DNA from: Anaerolineae bacterium
GTDB taxonomy: Bacteria > Chloroflexota > Anaerolineae > Anaerolineales > Villigracilaceae
NCBI GenBank assembly: GCA_003130845.1
Contig: QEXW01000007.1
Span: 1-36,060, forward strand
DNA: 36,060 bases
Direction: 5' to 3'
Below are positions 23,591 through 32,959 of this stretch, piece after piece. The first letter of the stretch is position 1. Every line of letters begins with the position of its first letter. A program made the translations under genes and the position numbers. A model generated the notes under the pieces. The model was not told where the DNA came from, made no database searches, and saw only the letters and a program-made list of their open reading frames with translations.

Positions 23591-23645
23591 GCAGCAAAAA
23601 AACAGCACTGCAAACGCTTTGAACAGAATGAGAACGAAACTGACA

Positions 23646-24170
23646 CTACACCTTATCTTCCACCGGCGCTTCTGGTTTCCAGATTTTCGTGGCGCGGTCG
23701 GTGAACAAGATACCGTTCAAATGGTCAATTTCGTGCTGAAAAATACGCGCCGTCCAATCTTTGAGTTTAAGAGTCACCGGCTGCCCACGTCGGTTCTGCC
23801 CTTTCACCGTAATGGACTGAAAGCGTTCCACTTCGCCCATATAGCCGGGGATAGAAAGACAACCTTCTGGGCCGCTAACGGTTTCTGTCGAAGTGCGGGT
23901 AATTTCAGGGTTGACGACCACATATAAACGCTTGGGAGCGTTCTCGGCATCCTCTCGTTCTTCGTCTTCCTCTTTCTCAAAATATTCTACAACAATCACC
24001 TGCTCCAACACGCCCACTTGCGGCGCAGCCAAGCCCACACCGGGCGCCTGGCGCATAGTTTCAATCATGTCATCAATCAAAGTCTGCAATTTTTCATCAA
24101 ATTGCGTCACTTTTTGCGCCTTACGACGCAAAACGGGATCAGGCACAGTAACAATTTCGCGAATTGCCAT
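23646..24170 (-). CDS. def: peptide deformylase
   Basis: Removes the formyl group from N-terminal fMet of nascent proteins. Motif 1 is GVGLAAPQVG (45-53), motif 2 is EGCLS with Cys104, and motif 3 is QHEIDH with His146, Glu147 and His150. An unusual acidic insert (about 62-81, EYFEKEEDEEREDAENAPKR) lies in the loop after strand 3. GAGGT precedes the ATG. Upstream of recF by 55 nt, probably one transcript. Confidence 0.95.
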   Translation of the reverse strand: MAIREIVTVPDPVLRRKAQKVTQFDEKLQTLIDDMIETMRQAPGVGLAAPQVGVLEQVIVVEYFEKEEDEEREDAENAPKRLYVVVNPEITRTSTETVSGPEGCLSIPGYMGEVERFQSITVKGQNRRGQPVTLKLKDWTARIFQHEIDHLNGILFTDRATKIWKPEAPVEDKV

Positions 24171-24281
24171 AAGTGATACCTCTAGAGAACTGTTTGCCGA
24201 ACATCACACACGGTGCATTGCTAATGGTCACGTTTAACCACATCAAAACAAGCACCTTTTACCAATCATCGGACCTTTATT

Positions 24282-25964
24282 TTACCCTATCCCGCCCTCA
24301 CGCGCCCGGCGGCGCTCTTCTTCGATTTCCTGAATGGTTTTATGGTAATACCCTAACCACTCGGCCATACGTTCCCGTTCGGCAGCCGTATCGGCTTCCT
24401 TCTTCTTTGCCAAGCGCACCTGCAAACGACGGACAATATCCTGTTGAACAGAAGGCGGGTCCGCTACATCCTCGAAGTCAAAGTTTGTGCCACCCACCGA
24501 AATATACACAGTACCATAATTCAATAACACTTCAATAATGCCATTGCGCCGATATTCAGTGCTTAAGATGCCATCTAAAGGGGCTGCTTTGCGGTCTTCC
24601 GTGCCAAATGGTTTACGATAAATATCAATAATCTGGTCAGGCGTAACTTGATACAAGTCATTTTTCCAGTCTTCATAGCGGTAAAACCACCATAACGCCA
24701 ACCCCATCATCAAAGTAAACAGAATAAATACCAACCAGAGCGGTGGCGCACCAAACAAAAACGGGTATGCAACCAGAACGACCAAAATAGCCAGAATGCC
24801 TCCCAGTTGCGGAATCGTATGAAGGACTAGCACAAACCAATGTTTGTGATAGGTCACCGTTCCCCCATCTTCTTGGCGCAAAGGAAAGAGTTTATCCCAA
24901 AACCGTTTGACCGGTGCCTTCTGTACCGCCGGTATTGGCTTGGGCATGGGTGGGGGCGGTGGCAAATCTCGTTTCGGCACACCGAGTTTGGCACGAATCG
25001 AATTCTTAATGATTTCCTCATCTAGTTTGCGCGAAACTTGCTTGGTACGATTCCAGTATTCCTCTATCATGGCCGCCGCTTGCAAAGGATGGCGCACAAA
25101 AGTCATGCGGATTTGGCCAACAAAGGTGCGTACAATCACCGTACCATAGTCAAAAAAGCGTCTGCCCCAATAATCCGCCTCGGTGTTAACCGATAAGATG
25201 GTGCTCATCGGGGCTTCCTGACGGTTATCATACAAACCAATCACTTTCTCCAAATAAATAACGCGTTGGTTGGTAACGATGTAAAAATCGTTGCTCCAAT
25301 CCAAGTAAAGCCACAAAGCCCAAGCCAATGCAATCACCACCAAAAAGCCACCCACGCCGGCCAAAATCAGGTTTATCGGCAACCCAGAGGGCAACGGCCC
25401 GATGACAAGACCCAAACCTAACACCCCCAACGCAAACAAAAAGCCGAGTAGGGGCCAAGCCAACATGCGCCACAACACAACATGATGCTTACGCGCCAGA
25501 AAATAAATGACTTCATTATCTGAAAGCCATGGAAAGTTAAGTTCACTCGCCAGTTGGCGGCTATCCATCATCAAATCAAAGTTATCCCACAAGGTGGGCA
25601 TGCGGCTTAACAACTTTTTGAATTCTGAGCGATACAACACCAAGAGCAACGTGTTTGATTCATCGGCAATGGCTGTGGCATTGCGAATCCCTGCCTTGAG
25701 CAGGCCACGCTCACCAAAATAATCTCCAGGAAAGAGCGTAGCAACATGAATGCTGCGATCTTTTTGCCGACGGCTCAGCCGCACACGTCCCCGATAAATC
25801 ATATAAAACGAATCAGCCGGCGTACCCTCGGTAAAAATCGTCTCGCCTGCGCCATAGGCAGATTCCTGCATGATTTCCGCTACGGCAGCCAGATCTTTGT
25901 CATTCACGCCGCGAAACAAATGGGATTGCTTCAGAAAGGAAACACGGGCAGAGATGTCGGGCAT
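24282..25964 (-). CDS. cyclic nucleotide-binding-domain protein with duplicated TM-bPH module
   Basis: 560 aa: a cNMP/CRP-type sensor domain (about 12-130, with PGDYFGERGLL), then two tandem modules. Each module is a TM hairpin (about 168-220 and 385-430) followed by a bacterial PH-like domain. Both PH units contain a parallel pattern (YIVTNQRVIYLEK...FDYGTVIVRT and YQVTPDQIIDIYRK...LNYGTVYISV). It ends in a charged coiled tail. Probably a membrane-bound signalling protein that answers to a nucleotide; ligand and output are unknown. A -10 box lies 6 nt before the ATG, with no leader for a ribosome binding site. Confidence 0.85.
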   Translation of the reverse strand: MPDISARVSFLKQSHLFRGVNDKDLAAVAEIMQESAYGAGETIFTEGTPADSFYMIYRGRVRLSRRQKDRSIHVATLFPGDYFGERGLLKAGIRNATAIADESNTLLLVLYRSEFKKLLSRMPTLWDNFDLMMDSRQLASELNFPWLSDNEVIYFLARKHHVVLWRMLAWPLLGFLFALGVLGLGLVIGPLPSGLPINLILAGVGGFLVVIALAWALWLYLDWSNDFYIVTNQRVIYLEKVIGLYDNRQEAPMSTILSVNTEADYWGRRFFDYGTVIVRTFVGQIRMTFVRHPLQAAAMIEEYWNRTKQVSRKLDEEIIKNSIRAKLGVPKRDLPPPPPMPKPIPAVQKAPVKRFWDKLFPLRQEDGGTVTYHKHWFVLVLHTIPQLGGILAILVVLVAYPFLFGAPPLWLVFILFTLMMGLALWWFYRYEDWKNDLYQVTPDQIIDIYRKPFGTEDRKAAPLDGILSTEYRRNGIIEVLLNYGTVYISVGGTNFDFEDVADPPSVQQDIVRRLQVRLAKKKEADTAAERERMAEWLGYYHKTIQEIEEERRRAREGGIG

Positions 25965-25970
25965 GCGCTG

Positions 25971-25976
25971 ATTCTA
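25971..25976 (-). promoter_or_regulatory. -10 box positioned for a leaderless mRNA (cNMP/bPH gene)
   Basis: TAGAAT on the - strand with 6 nt between it and the ATG at 25964, so transcription should start at or next to the start codon. The -35 is weak. Confidence 0.5.
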
Positions 25977-26060
25977 GCACGAAAATCAAAGGGAGATAAC
26001 ACAGGAAGAGATAGACCCATCGCACCACGTCAAACAAACTTTGAAATCGGATTTGTCAGG

Positions 26061-26066
26061 TAAAAT
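26061..26066 (+). promoter_or_regulatory. -10 box positioned for a leaderless mRNA (lipoprotein gene)
   Basis: TAAAAT, then 7 nt, then the GTG start at 26074. No Shine-Dalgarno sequence is visible. Confidence 0.5.
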
Positions 26067-26073
26067 TCAACGC

Positions 26074-26715
26074 GTGAAACCGATTGCGCCTTCGCTTATA
26101 TTTCTGCTCATGACCGGCTTGGCTTGCAATGTCTCCATGTTCAACGAAGCCTTTACGCCTTCCGGGGCATTCTTATATCAAGAAACGTTCTCTACCCCTA
26201 ACAGCCGCTGGGATGAACGAATGCTAGAGGCCGGAGCGGTTGGTTATGCCAACGATGCCTACCGCATTCAATTGCATTTCCCTAATGCCCAACTCTGGTC
26301 ACGCCCTGGCCTTTACCTCAACGACGTGCGTGTGGAGGCAACCGTTCTATCGGCTGGGGCACCCGAAAGCCGCATGGGTGTGCTCTGTCGCCTCGTAGAT
26401 GACCAAAACTTCTACTTCTTTGTCATCAGCGCCGATGGGTTTTATGGAATCGGCAAGATGCGCGCCGGACAAGCCTCCCTCCTCACCGGAGCAGGCGCTA
26501 TGCTGCCTACAGATACCATCTTTACAGGCAATCTCCCCAACCAAGTACGCGGCGACTGTATTGGCAAAACGCTCACATTGTATGTTAACAACCGCCTGGT
26601 AGATTCCACCGCCGATGGCGACTTCTTCGCCGGAGATGTAGGCCTTTTGGCTGGGACCTCTGCTCAGCCCGAGACAGAAGTCTATTTCGATAATTTCTTC
26701 GTTATTAAACCCTAA
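26074..26715 (+). CDS. lipoprotein with concanavalin-like/LamG-type domain
   Basis: 213 aa from GTG 26074 (a TTG at 26041 is possible). The signal sequence KPIAPSLIFLLMTGLACN has a lipobox-like C. The rest is beta-rich with RVEATVLSAGAPESRMGVLCRLVDDQNFYFFVISADG and a final EVYFDNFFVIKP, a pattern typical of jelly-roll carbohydrate-binding or DUF1080-like domains. Probably surface-anchored; ligand unknown. Divergent from the cNMP/bPH gene. Confidence 0.8.
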   Translation: MKPIAPSLIFLLMTGLACNVSMFNEAFTPSGAFLYQETFSTPNSRWDERMLEAGAVGYANDAYRIQLHFPNAQLWSRPGLYLNDVRVEATVLSAGAPESRMGVLCRLVDDQNFYFFVISADGFYGIGKMRAGQASLLTGAGAMLPTDTIFTGNLPNQVRGDCIGKTLTLYVNNRLVDSTADGDFFAGDVGLLAGTSAQPETEVYFDNFFVIKP

Positions 26716-26779
26716 GAAAGCACCTTTCTATCCACACTCCAAAATGAACCTACCCACATCAACTTACAGGTAACGAATA

Positions 26780-28057
26780 ATGAAAATCCACCTTGATACC
26801 ATTGGTTGCCGTCTAAATCAAGCAGAAATTGAACAAATGGCGCAACAATTCCGCGCAGAGGGCCATACCTTGGTGTCTGAGCCAAGTATGGCCGACCTGG
26901 TGGTGATTAACACCTGCGCTGTGACCACCGAAGCCGCTGCGGATTCACGGCAAAAAATCCGCCAAGCGGCACGCGCCGGCGCCGGAGAAATCGTCGTCAC
27001 CGGCTGTTGGTCCAGCTTGCAACCTGCCCAAGCCGCCGCATTGCCTAATGTGGGACGGGTTATACCAAACGAGCGCAAAGACCACTTGGTCACCGAAATA
27101 CTTGGCCTGCCAGCCGAACATTTTGACCTAGAGCCGTTAGCCCGCCAAGCCCTGCCCGGCTTACGGCAACGCACCCGTGCTTTCATCAAAGTCCAAGATG
27201 GATGTGATAACGCCTGTACCTTCTGCATCACCACCGTTGCGCGCGGGGCCGGACGCTCACGGCCTATTCCTGCTGTGCTGACCGACATCCGCGCTGCCCT
27301 GGCAGGCGGCACACAAGAAGTGGTCCTAACCGGAGTCCACCTCGGCTCATGGGGACACGACTTTGGCCAAAACCTACCCACCCTCATTCGTGCCATATTG
27401 AACGAAACCGAGATTCCTCGTTTGCGGCTTTCCTCGCTTGAACCCTGGGACTTAAACGAAGCGTTCTTCTCACTTTGGGAAAATCCCCGCCTTTTGCCAC
27501 ACCTGCACCTACCTCTCCAATCGGGCAGCCCTACCGTTCTCAAGCGCATGTTACGTAAAACCACCCCACAGTCCTTTCGGCAGCTAGTGCAGGCAGCGCG
27601 CGCAGCCATTCCGGGGGTAGCCATCACAACAGATGTCATCGTGGGTTTTCCTGGCGAAAGCGAACAGGAATTTCGCGAAACGCTCGACTTCGTGCGAGAA
27701 ATCGAATTTGCCGGCGGCCACGTCTTTACCTACTCCTCTCGTCCAGGAACTCCGGCGGCGCGTATGAAAAATCACCTTTCCGGCGAAATCAAGAAAACCC
27801 GCAGCGCCGAATTGCGCAGCCTGTTCAACGCCTTGAGTCAAACCTACCGACGGCAGTTTGTAGGCCAAACCGTAGAAGTGCTGTGGGAAGCCACCAGTGA
27901 ATTGGATGATTGGGGCTGGAAAATGGAAGGGCTGACGGGCAATTATATTCGCATCAGCGCTCATGCACCCTCTCCACGCTGGAATATGGTGGACCAGGTA
28001 CGCATCACCTCCCTCACAGAGGACGGCTTAGAAGGAGAAATCATTACACCATGCTGA
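26780..28057 (+). CDS. mtaB: tRNA t6A37 methylthiotransferase MtaB
   Basis: Radical SAM enzyme that converts t6A to ms2t6A at tRNA position 37. The N-terminal MTTase domain has Cys10, Cys46 and Cys76 for the auxiliary 4Fe-4S cluster. The radical SAM CX3CX2C is Cys142, Cys146 and Cys149 (GCDNACTFC). A C-terminal TRAM-like region is present. At 425 aa with N-terminus LDTIGCRLNQAEIE it fits MtaB better than MiaB or RimO. The next gene overlaps its stop by 7 nt. Confidence 0.93.
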   Translation: MKIHLDTIGCRLNQAEIEQMAQQFRAEGHTLVSEPSMADLVVINTCAVTTEAAADSRQKIRQAARAGAGEIVVTGCWSSLQPAQAAALPNVGRVIPNERKDHLVTEILGLPAEHFDLEPLARQALPGLRQRTRAFIKVQDGCDNACTFCITTVARGAGRSRPIPAVLTDIRAALAGGTQEVVLTGVHLGSWGHDFGQNLPTLIRAILNETEIPRLRLSSLEPWDLNEAFFSLWENPRLLPHLHLPLQSGSPTVLKRMLRKTTPQSFRQLVQAARAAIPGVAITTDVIVGFPGESEQEFRETLDFVREIEFAGGHVFTYSSRPGTPAARMKNHLSGEIKKTRSAELRSLFNALSQTYRRQFVGQTVEVLWEATSELDDWGWKMEGLTGNYIRISAHAPSPRWNMVDQVRITSLTEDGLEGEIITPC

Positions 28058-28881
28058 ACCAATTGCGCGCTGTGCTAGGCCTCAACCGACACTCCTCCTA
28101 CTTGTTCGGCGCATTTCTATTGACTTGCTTGCTCATCATCTACATTTGGTGGCCCCTGGCGGTTGAATACTGGCAATTAATCCAACGCTACAATCAGGCG
28201 GGCTATCCCTGGCACGCGCTGATAGATTGGCTCTTATTGGGCATTTTTGCCTTCATGTCGGTCACCATTATGGCCCACGCTGACCTACGCACAGACAGCC
28301 TAATCATCTTTGTTGGACTGTGTGGTGGGTTAGTCATCGAAAGTTGGGGCACACAAACCGCACTATGGCATTACTACACGGCAGAACGCCCGCCACTGTG
28401 GATTATCCCTGCTTGGCCAATTGCCAGTTTAAGCATTCATCGCATCACCCACACCCTGCGGCACCTCACTGCCAAATGGCCAGAGCGTACCTTCCAAGCA
28501 ATCTATTGGCCGGTCTTTGGCGGTTTTTATGCGCTCATGGTTTGGTATGTAGCCCCCACCTTTGATAAACCCTACACCTTGCTTTCGCTGCTCTTATGCG
28601 CACTACTGATTCTTGCCCCCCTCAACAAGCGCTTGGCGCTCTTGACCTTTGCCGCCGGTTCGGGGTTGGGGTATTTCCTCGAATTGTGGGGAACAACGCG
28701 TGAATGTTGGACATACTACACTGCCGAAACACCTCCTGTGTTTGCCGTTTTTGCGCATGGCATGGCGGCTGTTGCCTTCTGGCAAGCCGAGCTGCTACTA
28801 GAAAAAACCTGGGGACGTTGGCAATCTGGAATATCACCTCGTTTTACCAAAAGCGAGAGTGTAGAAAACAAAAGCAAGTGA
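28051..28881 (+). CDS. multi-TM membrane protein with internal duplication
   Basis: 276 aa with seven or eight predicted TM helices. ATG 28051 overlaps the mtaB stop and GGAG lies about 11 nt upstream, so it is coupled to mtaB. Two internal copies of one motif, IESWGTQTALWHYYTAERPP (about residue 95) and LELWGTTRECWTYYTAETPP (about 210), show an ancient duplication. Glu-x-Trp-Gly and Trp-x-Tyr-Tyr in membrane loops recall carotenoid-pathway-type membrane proteins, but I cannot assign a function. Confidence 0.8.
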   Translation: MLNQLRAVLGLNRHSSYLFGAFLLTCLLIIYIWWPLAVEYWQLIQRYNQAGYPWHALIDWLLLGIFAFMSVTIMAHADLRTDSLIIFVGLCGGLVIESWGTQTALWHYYTAERPPLWIIPAWPIASLSIHRITHTLRHLTAKWPERTFQAIYWPVFGGFYALMVWYVAPTFDKPYTLLSLLLCALLILAPLNKRLALLTFAAGSGLGYFLELWGTTRECWTYYTAETPPVFAVFAHGMAAVAFWQAELLLEKTWGRWQSGISPRFTKSESVENKSK

Positions 28882-28883
28882 GA

Positions 28884-28889
28884 TAAAAT
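28884..28889 (+). promoter_or_regulatory. -10 box positioned for a leaderless mRNA (GGDEF gene)
   Basis: TAAAAT with 6 nt to the ATG at 28896. Confidence 0.45.
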
Positions 28890-28895
28890 AAAGAC

Positions 28896-29933
28896 ATGAA
28901 GGAGATTCCTGCCGGTCTCATTCTCATCTGCAACGACCTGGGTGAAGTCGAACAGGTACCGCTCGATGGATTGGGTCTCATGGCAGCCGTCAAACCCAGC
29001 CACAACAAGCCGGTGTTTCTGCGCCTGGTAGAACGCGAAAGCTTGGAACAAGCGCGGGCCTTTCTGACCGATTTACGCATCAACCGTAAAGTGTCGGACC
29101 GCGAGCTGACGATTCAGACCAGCGAAGGACCGCTCAATATCATCTTTGCGGGGCTAAAAACCAGCAGCCAGTTTGTGATTGTAGCCGCCAAAACCGCCGA
29201 CCTGCGGGAAAAGTTACTCGCACAAGCACTAAGCCAAATTCAGCCAACCGCTGAACCGCCTGCTGAGAGGAAGCCAAGCATGGCCACCCAGCAATTAAAA
29301 TCTCGGCTAGAAGTCGTGAAAGCCGAAGCAACCGAAACCCAACCCACACCAAAGGCGTTTTCCCCCACCGAAAAACCACACAGCAATCTTCGAGCGACCC
29401 GCGCAGAACTCGAACGCACCCATCGGGATTTATACGCACTGGCACTGATAGATACTCTAACCGGTATCTATAACCGACGGCACTTCATAGAACGATTGAA
29501 AGAAGAACTGCGCGAAGCAGAACGTTACAAGCGCTCGCCAGCCTTTCTATTGCTCGATATTGATAAATTTAAAGCCATTAACGAACAACATGGTTTGCAA
29601 GCCGGCGATGTCATCCTGCGCTCAACCGCCGAAATCATCCGAGGCGTGTTACGAAAAGTAGATTTGGTTGGGCGCTTGGGCGGCGATGAATTCGGCATCT
29701 TGCTGCTCGAAACCACCCCTGAAAATAGTCTGCGCGCCGCGCGGCGGTTACAAAAAAAGCTCTCAGATGTCGGCATCGAGGCGGAAGGGCGCCTATTCAA
29801 AATCGCCGTTTCGATTGCCGTCATTCACTTATCAGAAGCAAAATCTTTTTCGGCTGACCACCTGCTTAAGCAAGCCGAAGATTTGCTTAAGCAGGCGAAG
29901 TCAGCCGGTGGAAACCAAATTATTCATGCGTAG
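28896..29933 (+). CDS. diguanylate cyclase (GGDEF) with N-terminal PAS-like sensor
   Basis: 345 aa. Residues 1-110 look like a PAS-type alpha/beta sensor. A Pro/Glu-rich linker (about 115-165) and a signalling helix (RAELERTHRDLYALALIDTLTGIYNRR) lead to the GGDEF domain. The active site is GGDEF at 262-266 with DIDKFKAIN for metal. An RKVD inhibitory I-site lies at 253-256, so product feedback is expected. No TM segment, so it should be cytosolic and make c-di-GMP. No ribosome binding site is seen. Confidence 0.93.
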   Translation: MKEIPAGLILICNDLGEVEQVPLDGLGLMAAVKPSHNKPVFLRLVERESLEQARAFLTDLRINRKVSDRELTIQTSEGPLNIIFAGLKTSSQFVIVAAKTADLREKLLAQALSQIQPTAEPPAERKPSMATQQLKSRLEVVKAEATETQPTPKAFSPTEKPHSNLRATRAELERTHRDLYALALIDTLTGIYNRRHFIERLKEELREAERYKRSPAFLLLDIDKFKAINEQHGLQAGDVILRSTAEIIRGVLRKVDLVGRLGGDEFGILLLETTPENSLRAARRLQKKLSDVGIEAEGRLFKIAVSIAVIHLSEAKSFSADHLLKQAEDLLKQAKSAGGNQIIHA

Positions 29934-29959
29934 AACGAGATAGCTCTCGTCCGACGGTT

Positions 29960-31414
29960 TTAGACGACACGTTCGGCCACTTTGTGGCCATACCCCAATA
30001 ACTCTTTAACAATTCCCTGGCTGCGGCCTTCAGCATAAACACGCAAAACCGGTTCGGTGCCAGAGGGCCGAATAAGCAACCAAGAGTCATCTTCCATAAT
30101 GTATTTGACGCCATCCCGGCTGCTCACTTCAGCCACCTTCAGACTGCCAATTTCTGCCGGGGCTTGGTTGACCAGCATTTCGGTCATTTCTTTTTTGGCA
30201 ACCGGGCGCGAAAGACGCAAATCAGCACGTTCATAGAAGGCCGGGCCAACATCAGCCAACAGGTCGTCCACCAGTTGTCCGAGCGTCTTGCCGGATTTGG
30301 CAATCATTTCCACCAACAGCAAGCCCATGATAGGTCCATCGCCTTCGGGGATGTGACCTTTGAAGGAAATGCCACCCGATTCTTCGCCCCCAATCAGCAC
30401 GTCTTCGCTCATCATATAATCAGCAATATGATTGAATCCCACCGGCGTTTCATGCACGGTCAGGCCATAGCGTTTCGCCAAGCGGTCAATCATGCGGGTG
30501 GTGGAGACGGTGCGCACAACGGAACCCGTCCAGCCGCGCTGTTCGACCAGGTACTTGAGCGAAAGCGCCATAATTTTATGCGGGTCCACAAAATTGCCGC
30601 GTTCATCCATGGCTCCAATCCGGTCCGCATCGCCATCGGTGGCCAGGCCAAAGTTGCCCATGCCCGCCCCAATCGCCCCCGCGAGGGAGGAAAGATAGCG
30701 GCCAATCGGTTCGGGGTGAACGCCGCCAAAACCGGGGTTCATCTCGCCACGAATTTCTGTAATTTCACAGCCGGTGCCTTGTAAAAAGGCGCGTATCACC
30801 CCCCGACCTGAGCCATACATCGAGTCAACCACAAAACGCTGTGGGTTTTCGGCGATGATGTCGGTGTTAATCAGTCGCCGCAAGTGATTGAAATACGCCG
30901 GCAACGGGTTAAATTTTTGAATCAGCCCCAGTTCACGGGCTTTATCAAAATCCATCAGATTTGGACCACGCGCCCGCTGCTCATTATCGTTGATGTACAC
31001 TTCCACCTTGCGGCAATCTTCAGGCAAAGCCGAACCGCCATAAGCGGCCTTAAGCTTGACTCCGTTATAGCGCGGCGCATTGTGAGAGGCAGTAATCATG
31101 ACCCCGCCGGCCGCATTATTGTACTTGACGGCATACGAAATCGCCGGCGTAGGCGCATCGGCCTGTGCCAAGAGAACGGTAAAGCCATTGGCTGCCAAGA
31201 CGCGCGCCACTTCGGCAGCATAACGATCCGAAAGGAAGCGCGTATCGAAGCCAACGACAAACTTATTGGGGTCCACGTTGGGGGTAGATTTCGTGTCCCA
31301 ATGCTCTGAAGCAGCGGCATCGGCAATGGCTTGAGCCACCATACGCAAGTTACTAAAGGTGAAGGTATCTGAAATGACAGCGCGCCAACCATCGGTGCCA
31401 AAATGAATAGGCAT
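29960..31414 (-). CDS. phosphoglucomutase/phosphomannomutase (alpha-D-phosphohexomutase)
   Basis: 484 aa with the four loops of the superfamily: phosphoserine Ser110 in TASHNAPRYNG, Mg loop DGDADR (260-265), sugar loop GGEESGG (342-348) and C-terminal phosphate loop RPSGTEP. It interconverts hexose 1- and 6-phosphates; Glc versus Man preference is not decidable here, though GEESGG fits phosphoglucomutase-type activity. TACAAT lies about 30 nt upstream, and GAGGAG stands 15 nt before the ATG, rather far. Confidence 0.92.
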   Translation of the reverse strand: MPIHFGTDGWRAVISDTFTFSNLRMVAQAIADAAASEHWDTKSTPNVDPNKFVVGFDTRFLSDRYAAEVARVLAANGFTVLLAQADAPTPAISYAVKYNNAAGGVMITASHNAPRYNGVKLKAAYGGSALPEDCRKVEVYINDNEQRARGPNLMDFDKARELGLIQKFNPLPAYFNHLRRLINTDIIAENPQRFVVDSMYGSGRGVIRAFLQGTGCEITEIRGEMNPGFGGVHPEPIGRYLSSLAGAIGAGMGNFGLATDGDADRIGAMDERGNFVDPHKIMALSLKYLVEQRGWTGSVVRTVSTTRMIDRLAKRYGLTVHETPVGFNHIADYMMSEDVLIGGEESGGISFKGHIPEGDGPIMGLLLVEMIAKSGKTLGQLVDDLLADVGPAFYERADLRLSRPVAKKEMTEMLVNQAPAEIGSLKVAEVSSRDGVKYIMEDDSWLLIRPSGTEPVLRVYAEGRSQGIVKELLGYGHKVAERVV

Positions 31415-31513
31415 GTTTAAGACAATCTCCTCAATTTTTGGTATTGTAAGAAAAATTTGACGGGGTACAGCACTTCCCCGTCTAAGAGTGGATATTATGG
31501 TTTTCTTGATAGG

Positions 31514-32959
31514 TTAGGGTGAACCAAAGGGCGTGGCAGTAACAATCAGCCGCAACAACATCCAACCTTCGATGTCGCGCGACGGAATTCGTATTAGCAC
31601 CTTGACCCAGGTTTCGCCGTTGAGAACGACCGGGTCTTCCGGCAGAAATTCGACCAAATAGCCGTTTAAGACGGTGGTAATGGCCTTACCGCCTGGTTCC
31701 TCGCGAATGAGAGCGCCATTGCCGCCGGCTTCCGCCTGTACGCGGCCATAGATGGGGGTAGGCAAAGGCGTAGGAACTTGAACAAAGGCCGTGGTTTGCG
31801 TTGCCACAGGGGTAACCGTAGGCGGTTCAGTCGGCGGGAGGGGTGTAATCGTGGCTAGTTTGGTAGGAGGCAAACTAGGACTGGGTAAGAGAGTGAGGGT
31901 GGGGGTAGCAGAAGGCGTAGGAGATGGTTCAACCACCTCAGCCCGTCCACTGAGAAGTGTATCCAGCCCAAAGAAACCGCCAACAAAGGCCAAGCTAACC
32001 ACAATCACCGCAGTTGTAACAATATATCCTGAAGTCTCGACCGGGCGAAAACCCATGTAAAAGAAAATCAACAAACTGATAATCAGCGAGAGTGCAAGGT
32101 GAACGAGGAACACCAGGACCGCCTGCGGCCATATCCCTTCGATGCCAGAGCCAAGTCCAAACCCGGCAGCACTGACGGGCAAGAAGAATTCATAAGCCAC
32201 CATCAGACTGGCGAGAATAGGGCGTTCTTCGCTTTGAATAAACGAAACCATCAACGCGATTGTGCCAAGCAAGAGCAATAACAGGTCATACCACCACAGA
32301 CGGGCATGTAAAAGCGCCTGGGTAGAATCCATCGGCTGAAATAGGCGCGAGACGAAACCACCTAGCACGCCAATCAGAAACACCATCACAACGACAGTCA
32401 AAAGCGCCCCCAGGGTTTGCCCCAAGAAACGTGTTTCACCGGTCGAAGCAGCCAACATGGCACCCACCCAAGGAGCCATAAGAGGAGCAACGATAATCCC
32501 AAGGAGCAAGATGGCCGGAGCATTCAGTAGATACCCCACAGCCATAACACAAGCCGATACAAACGTAAAGATGAAAAAGTCCAGCGTCGGCGCCGAGCGG
32601 CGAGCAATTGATTCTAGCTTTTCCCCCAATTCATCCGCTTCGGGTCGCCGTAACAGGCGATTGGTACGCCGGCGACGACGCGGCGCTTCGGGTCGCGCTG
32701 GGCGTTCTTCAGGCAGGCGAATCGCCGCAGGAGTAAATTCGAACTCCTGTATCCGACGGCGAAAGGCTTCGACCTCATCCAGACGCCCAAACTCGAAGGC
32801 TGATTCTGCTTCAGAAGGAGAAGGTGGAGACGATGCTTCCCCCGCTCCATTGTTATGGGAGAACGGTTGCCCCTCTGCTTCGACAGGTGCTTTAGGAACA
32901 GCAGAACCGCCAGATGGCTGCTCGCTATTGGGGAAATGTTTCTCTTCAGAAAGGCTCAT
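31514..32959 (-). CDS. DUF389 membrane protein with C-terminal SH3b domain
   Basis: 481 aa. A disordered acidic/Pro-rich N-terminus (1-120) leads to a DUF389 core of six or seven TM helices (about 125-335, with LLLGIIVAPLMAPWVGAMLA). A Thr/Pro-rich linker (340-395) and an SH3b domain (about 405-475: ALIREEPGGKAITTVLNG) follow, presumably outside. DUF389 plus SH3b is an uncommon fusion. Its ATG overlaps the stop of the HAD gene (ATGA), so they are co-translated. Confidence 0.85.
   Translation of the reverse strand: MSLSEEKHFPNSEQPSGGSAVPKAPVEAEGQPFSHNNGAGEASSPPSPSEAESAFEFGRLDEVEAFRRRIQEFEFTPAAIRLPEERPARPEAPRRRRRTNRLLRRPEADELGEKLESIARRSAPTLDFFIFTFVSACVMAVGYLLNAPAILLLGIIVAPLMAPWVGAMLAASTGETRFLGQTLGALLTVVVMVFLIGVLGGFVSRLFQPMDSTQALLHARLWWYDLLLLLLGTIALMVSFIQSEERPILASLMVAYEFFLPVSAAGFGLGSGIEGIWPQAVLVFLVHLALSLIISLLIFFYMGFRPVETSGYIVTTAVIVVSLAFVGGFFGLDTLLSGRAEVVEPSPTPSATPTLTLLPSPSLPPTKLATITPLPPTEPPTVTPVATQTTAFVQVPTPLPTPIYGRVQAEAGGNGALIREEPGGKAITTVLNGYLVEFLPEDPVVLNGETWVKVLIRIPSRDIEGWMLLRLIVTATPFGSP

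Noticed and set aside
26818-27639. 273-aa frame on - opposite mtaB
   Set aside because: mtaB has all cluster cysteines; the antisense frame is Arg/Ser/Cys-rich without any domain.
29935-29950. Terminator between the GGDEF and phosphohexomutase genes
   Set aside because: Six-base stem ACGAGA / TCTCGT with a poor tail; too weak to call.
30164-30784. 206-aa frame on + opposite the phosphohexomutase
   Set aside because: Shadow of a well-conserved enzyme gene.
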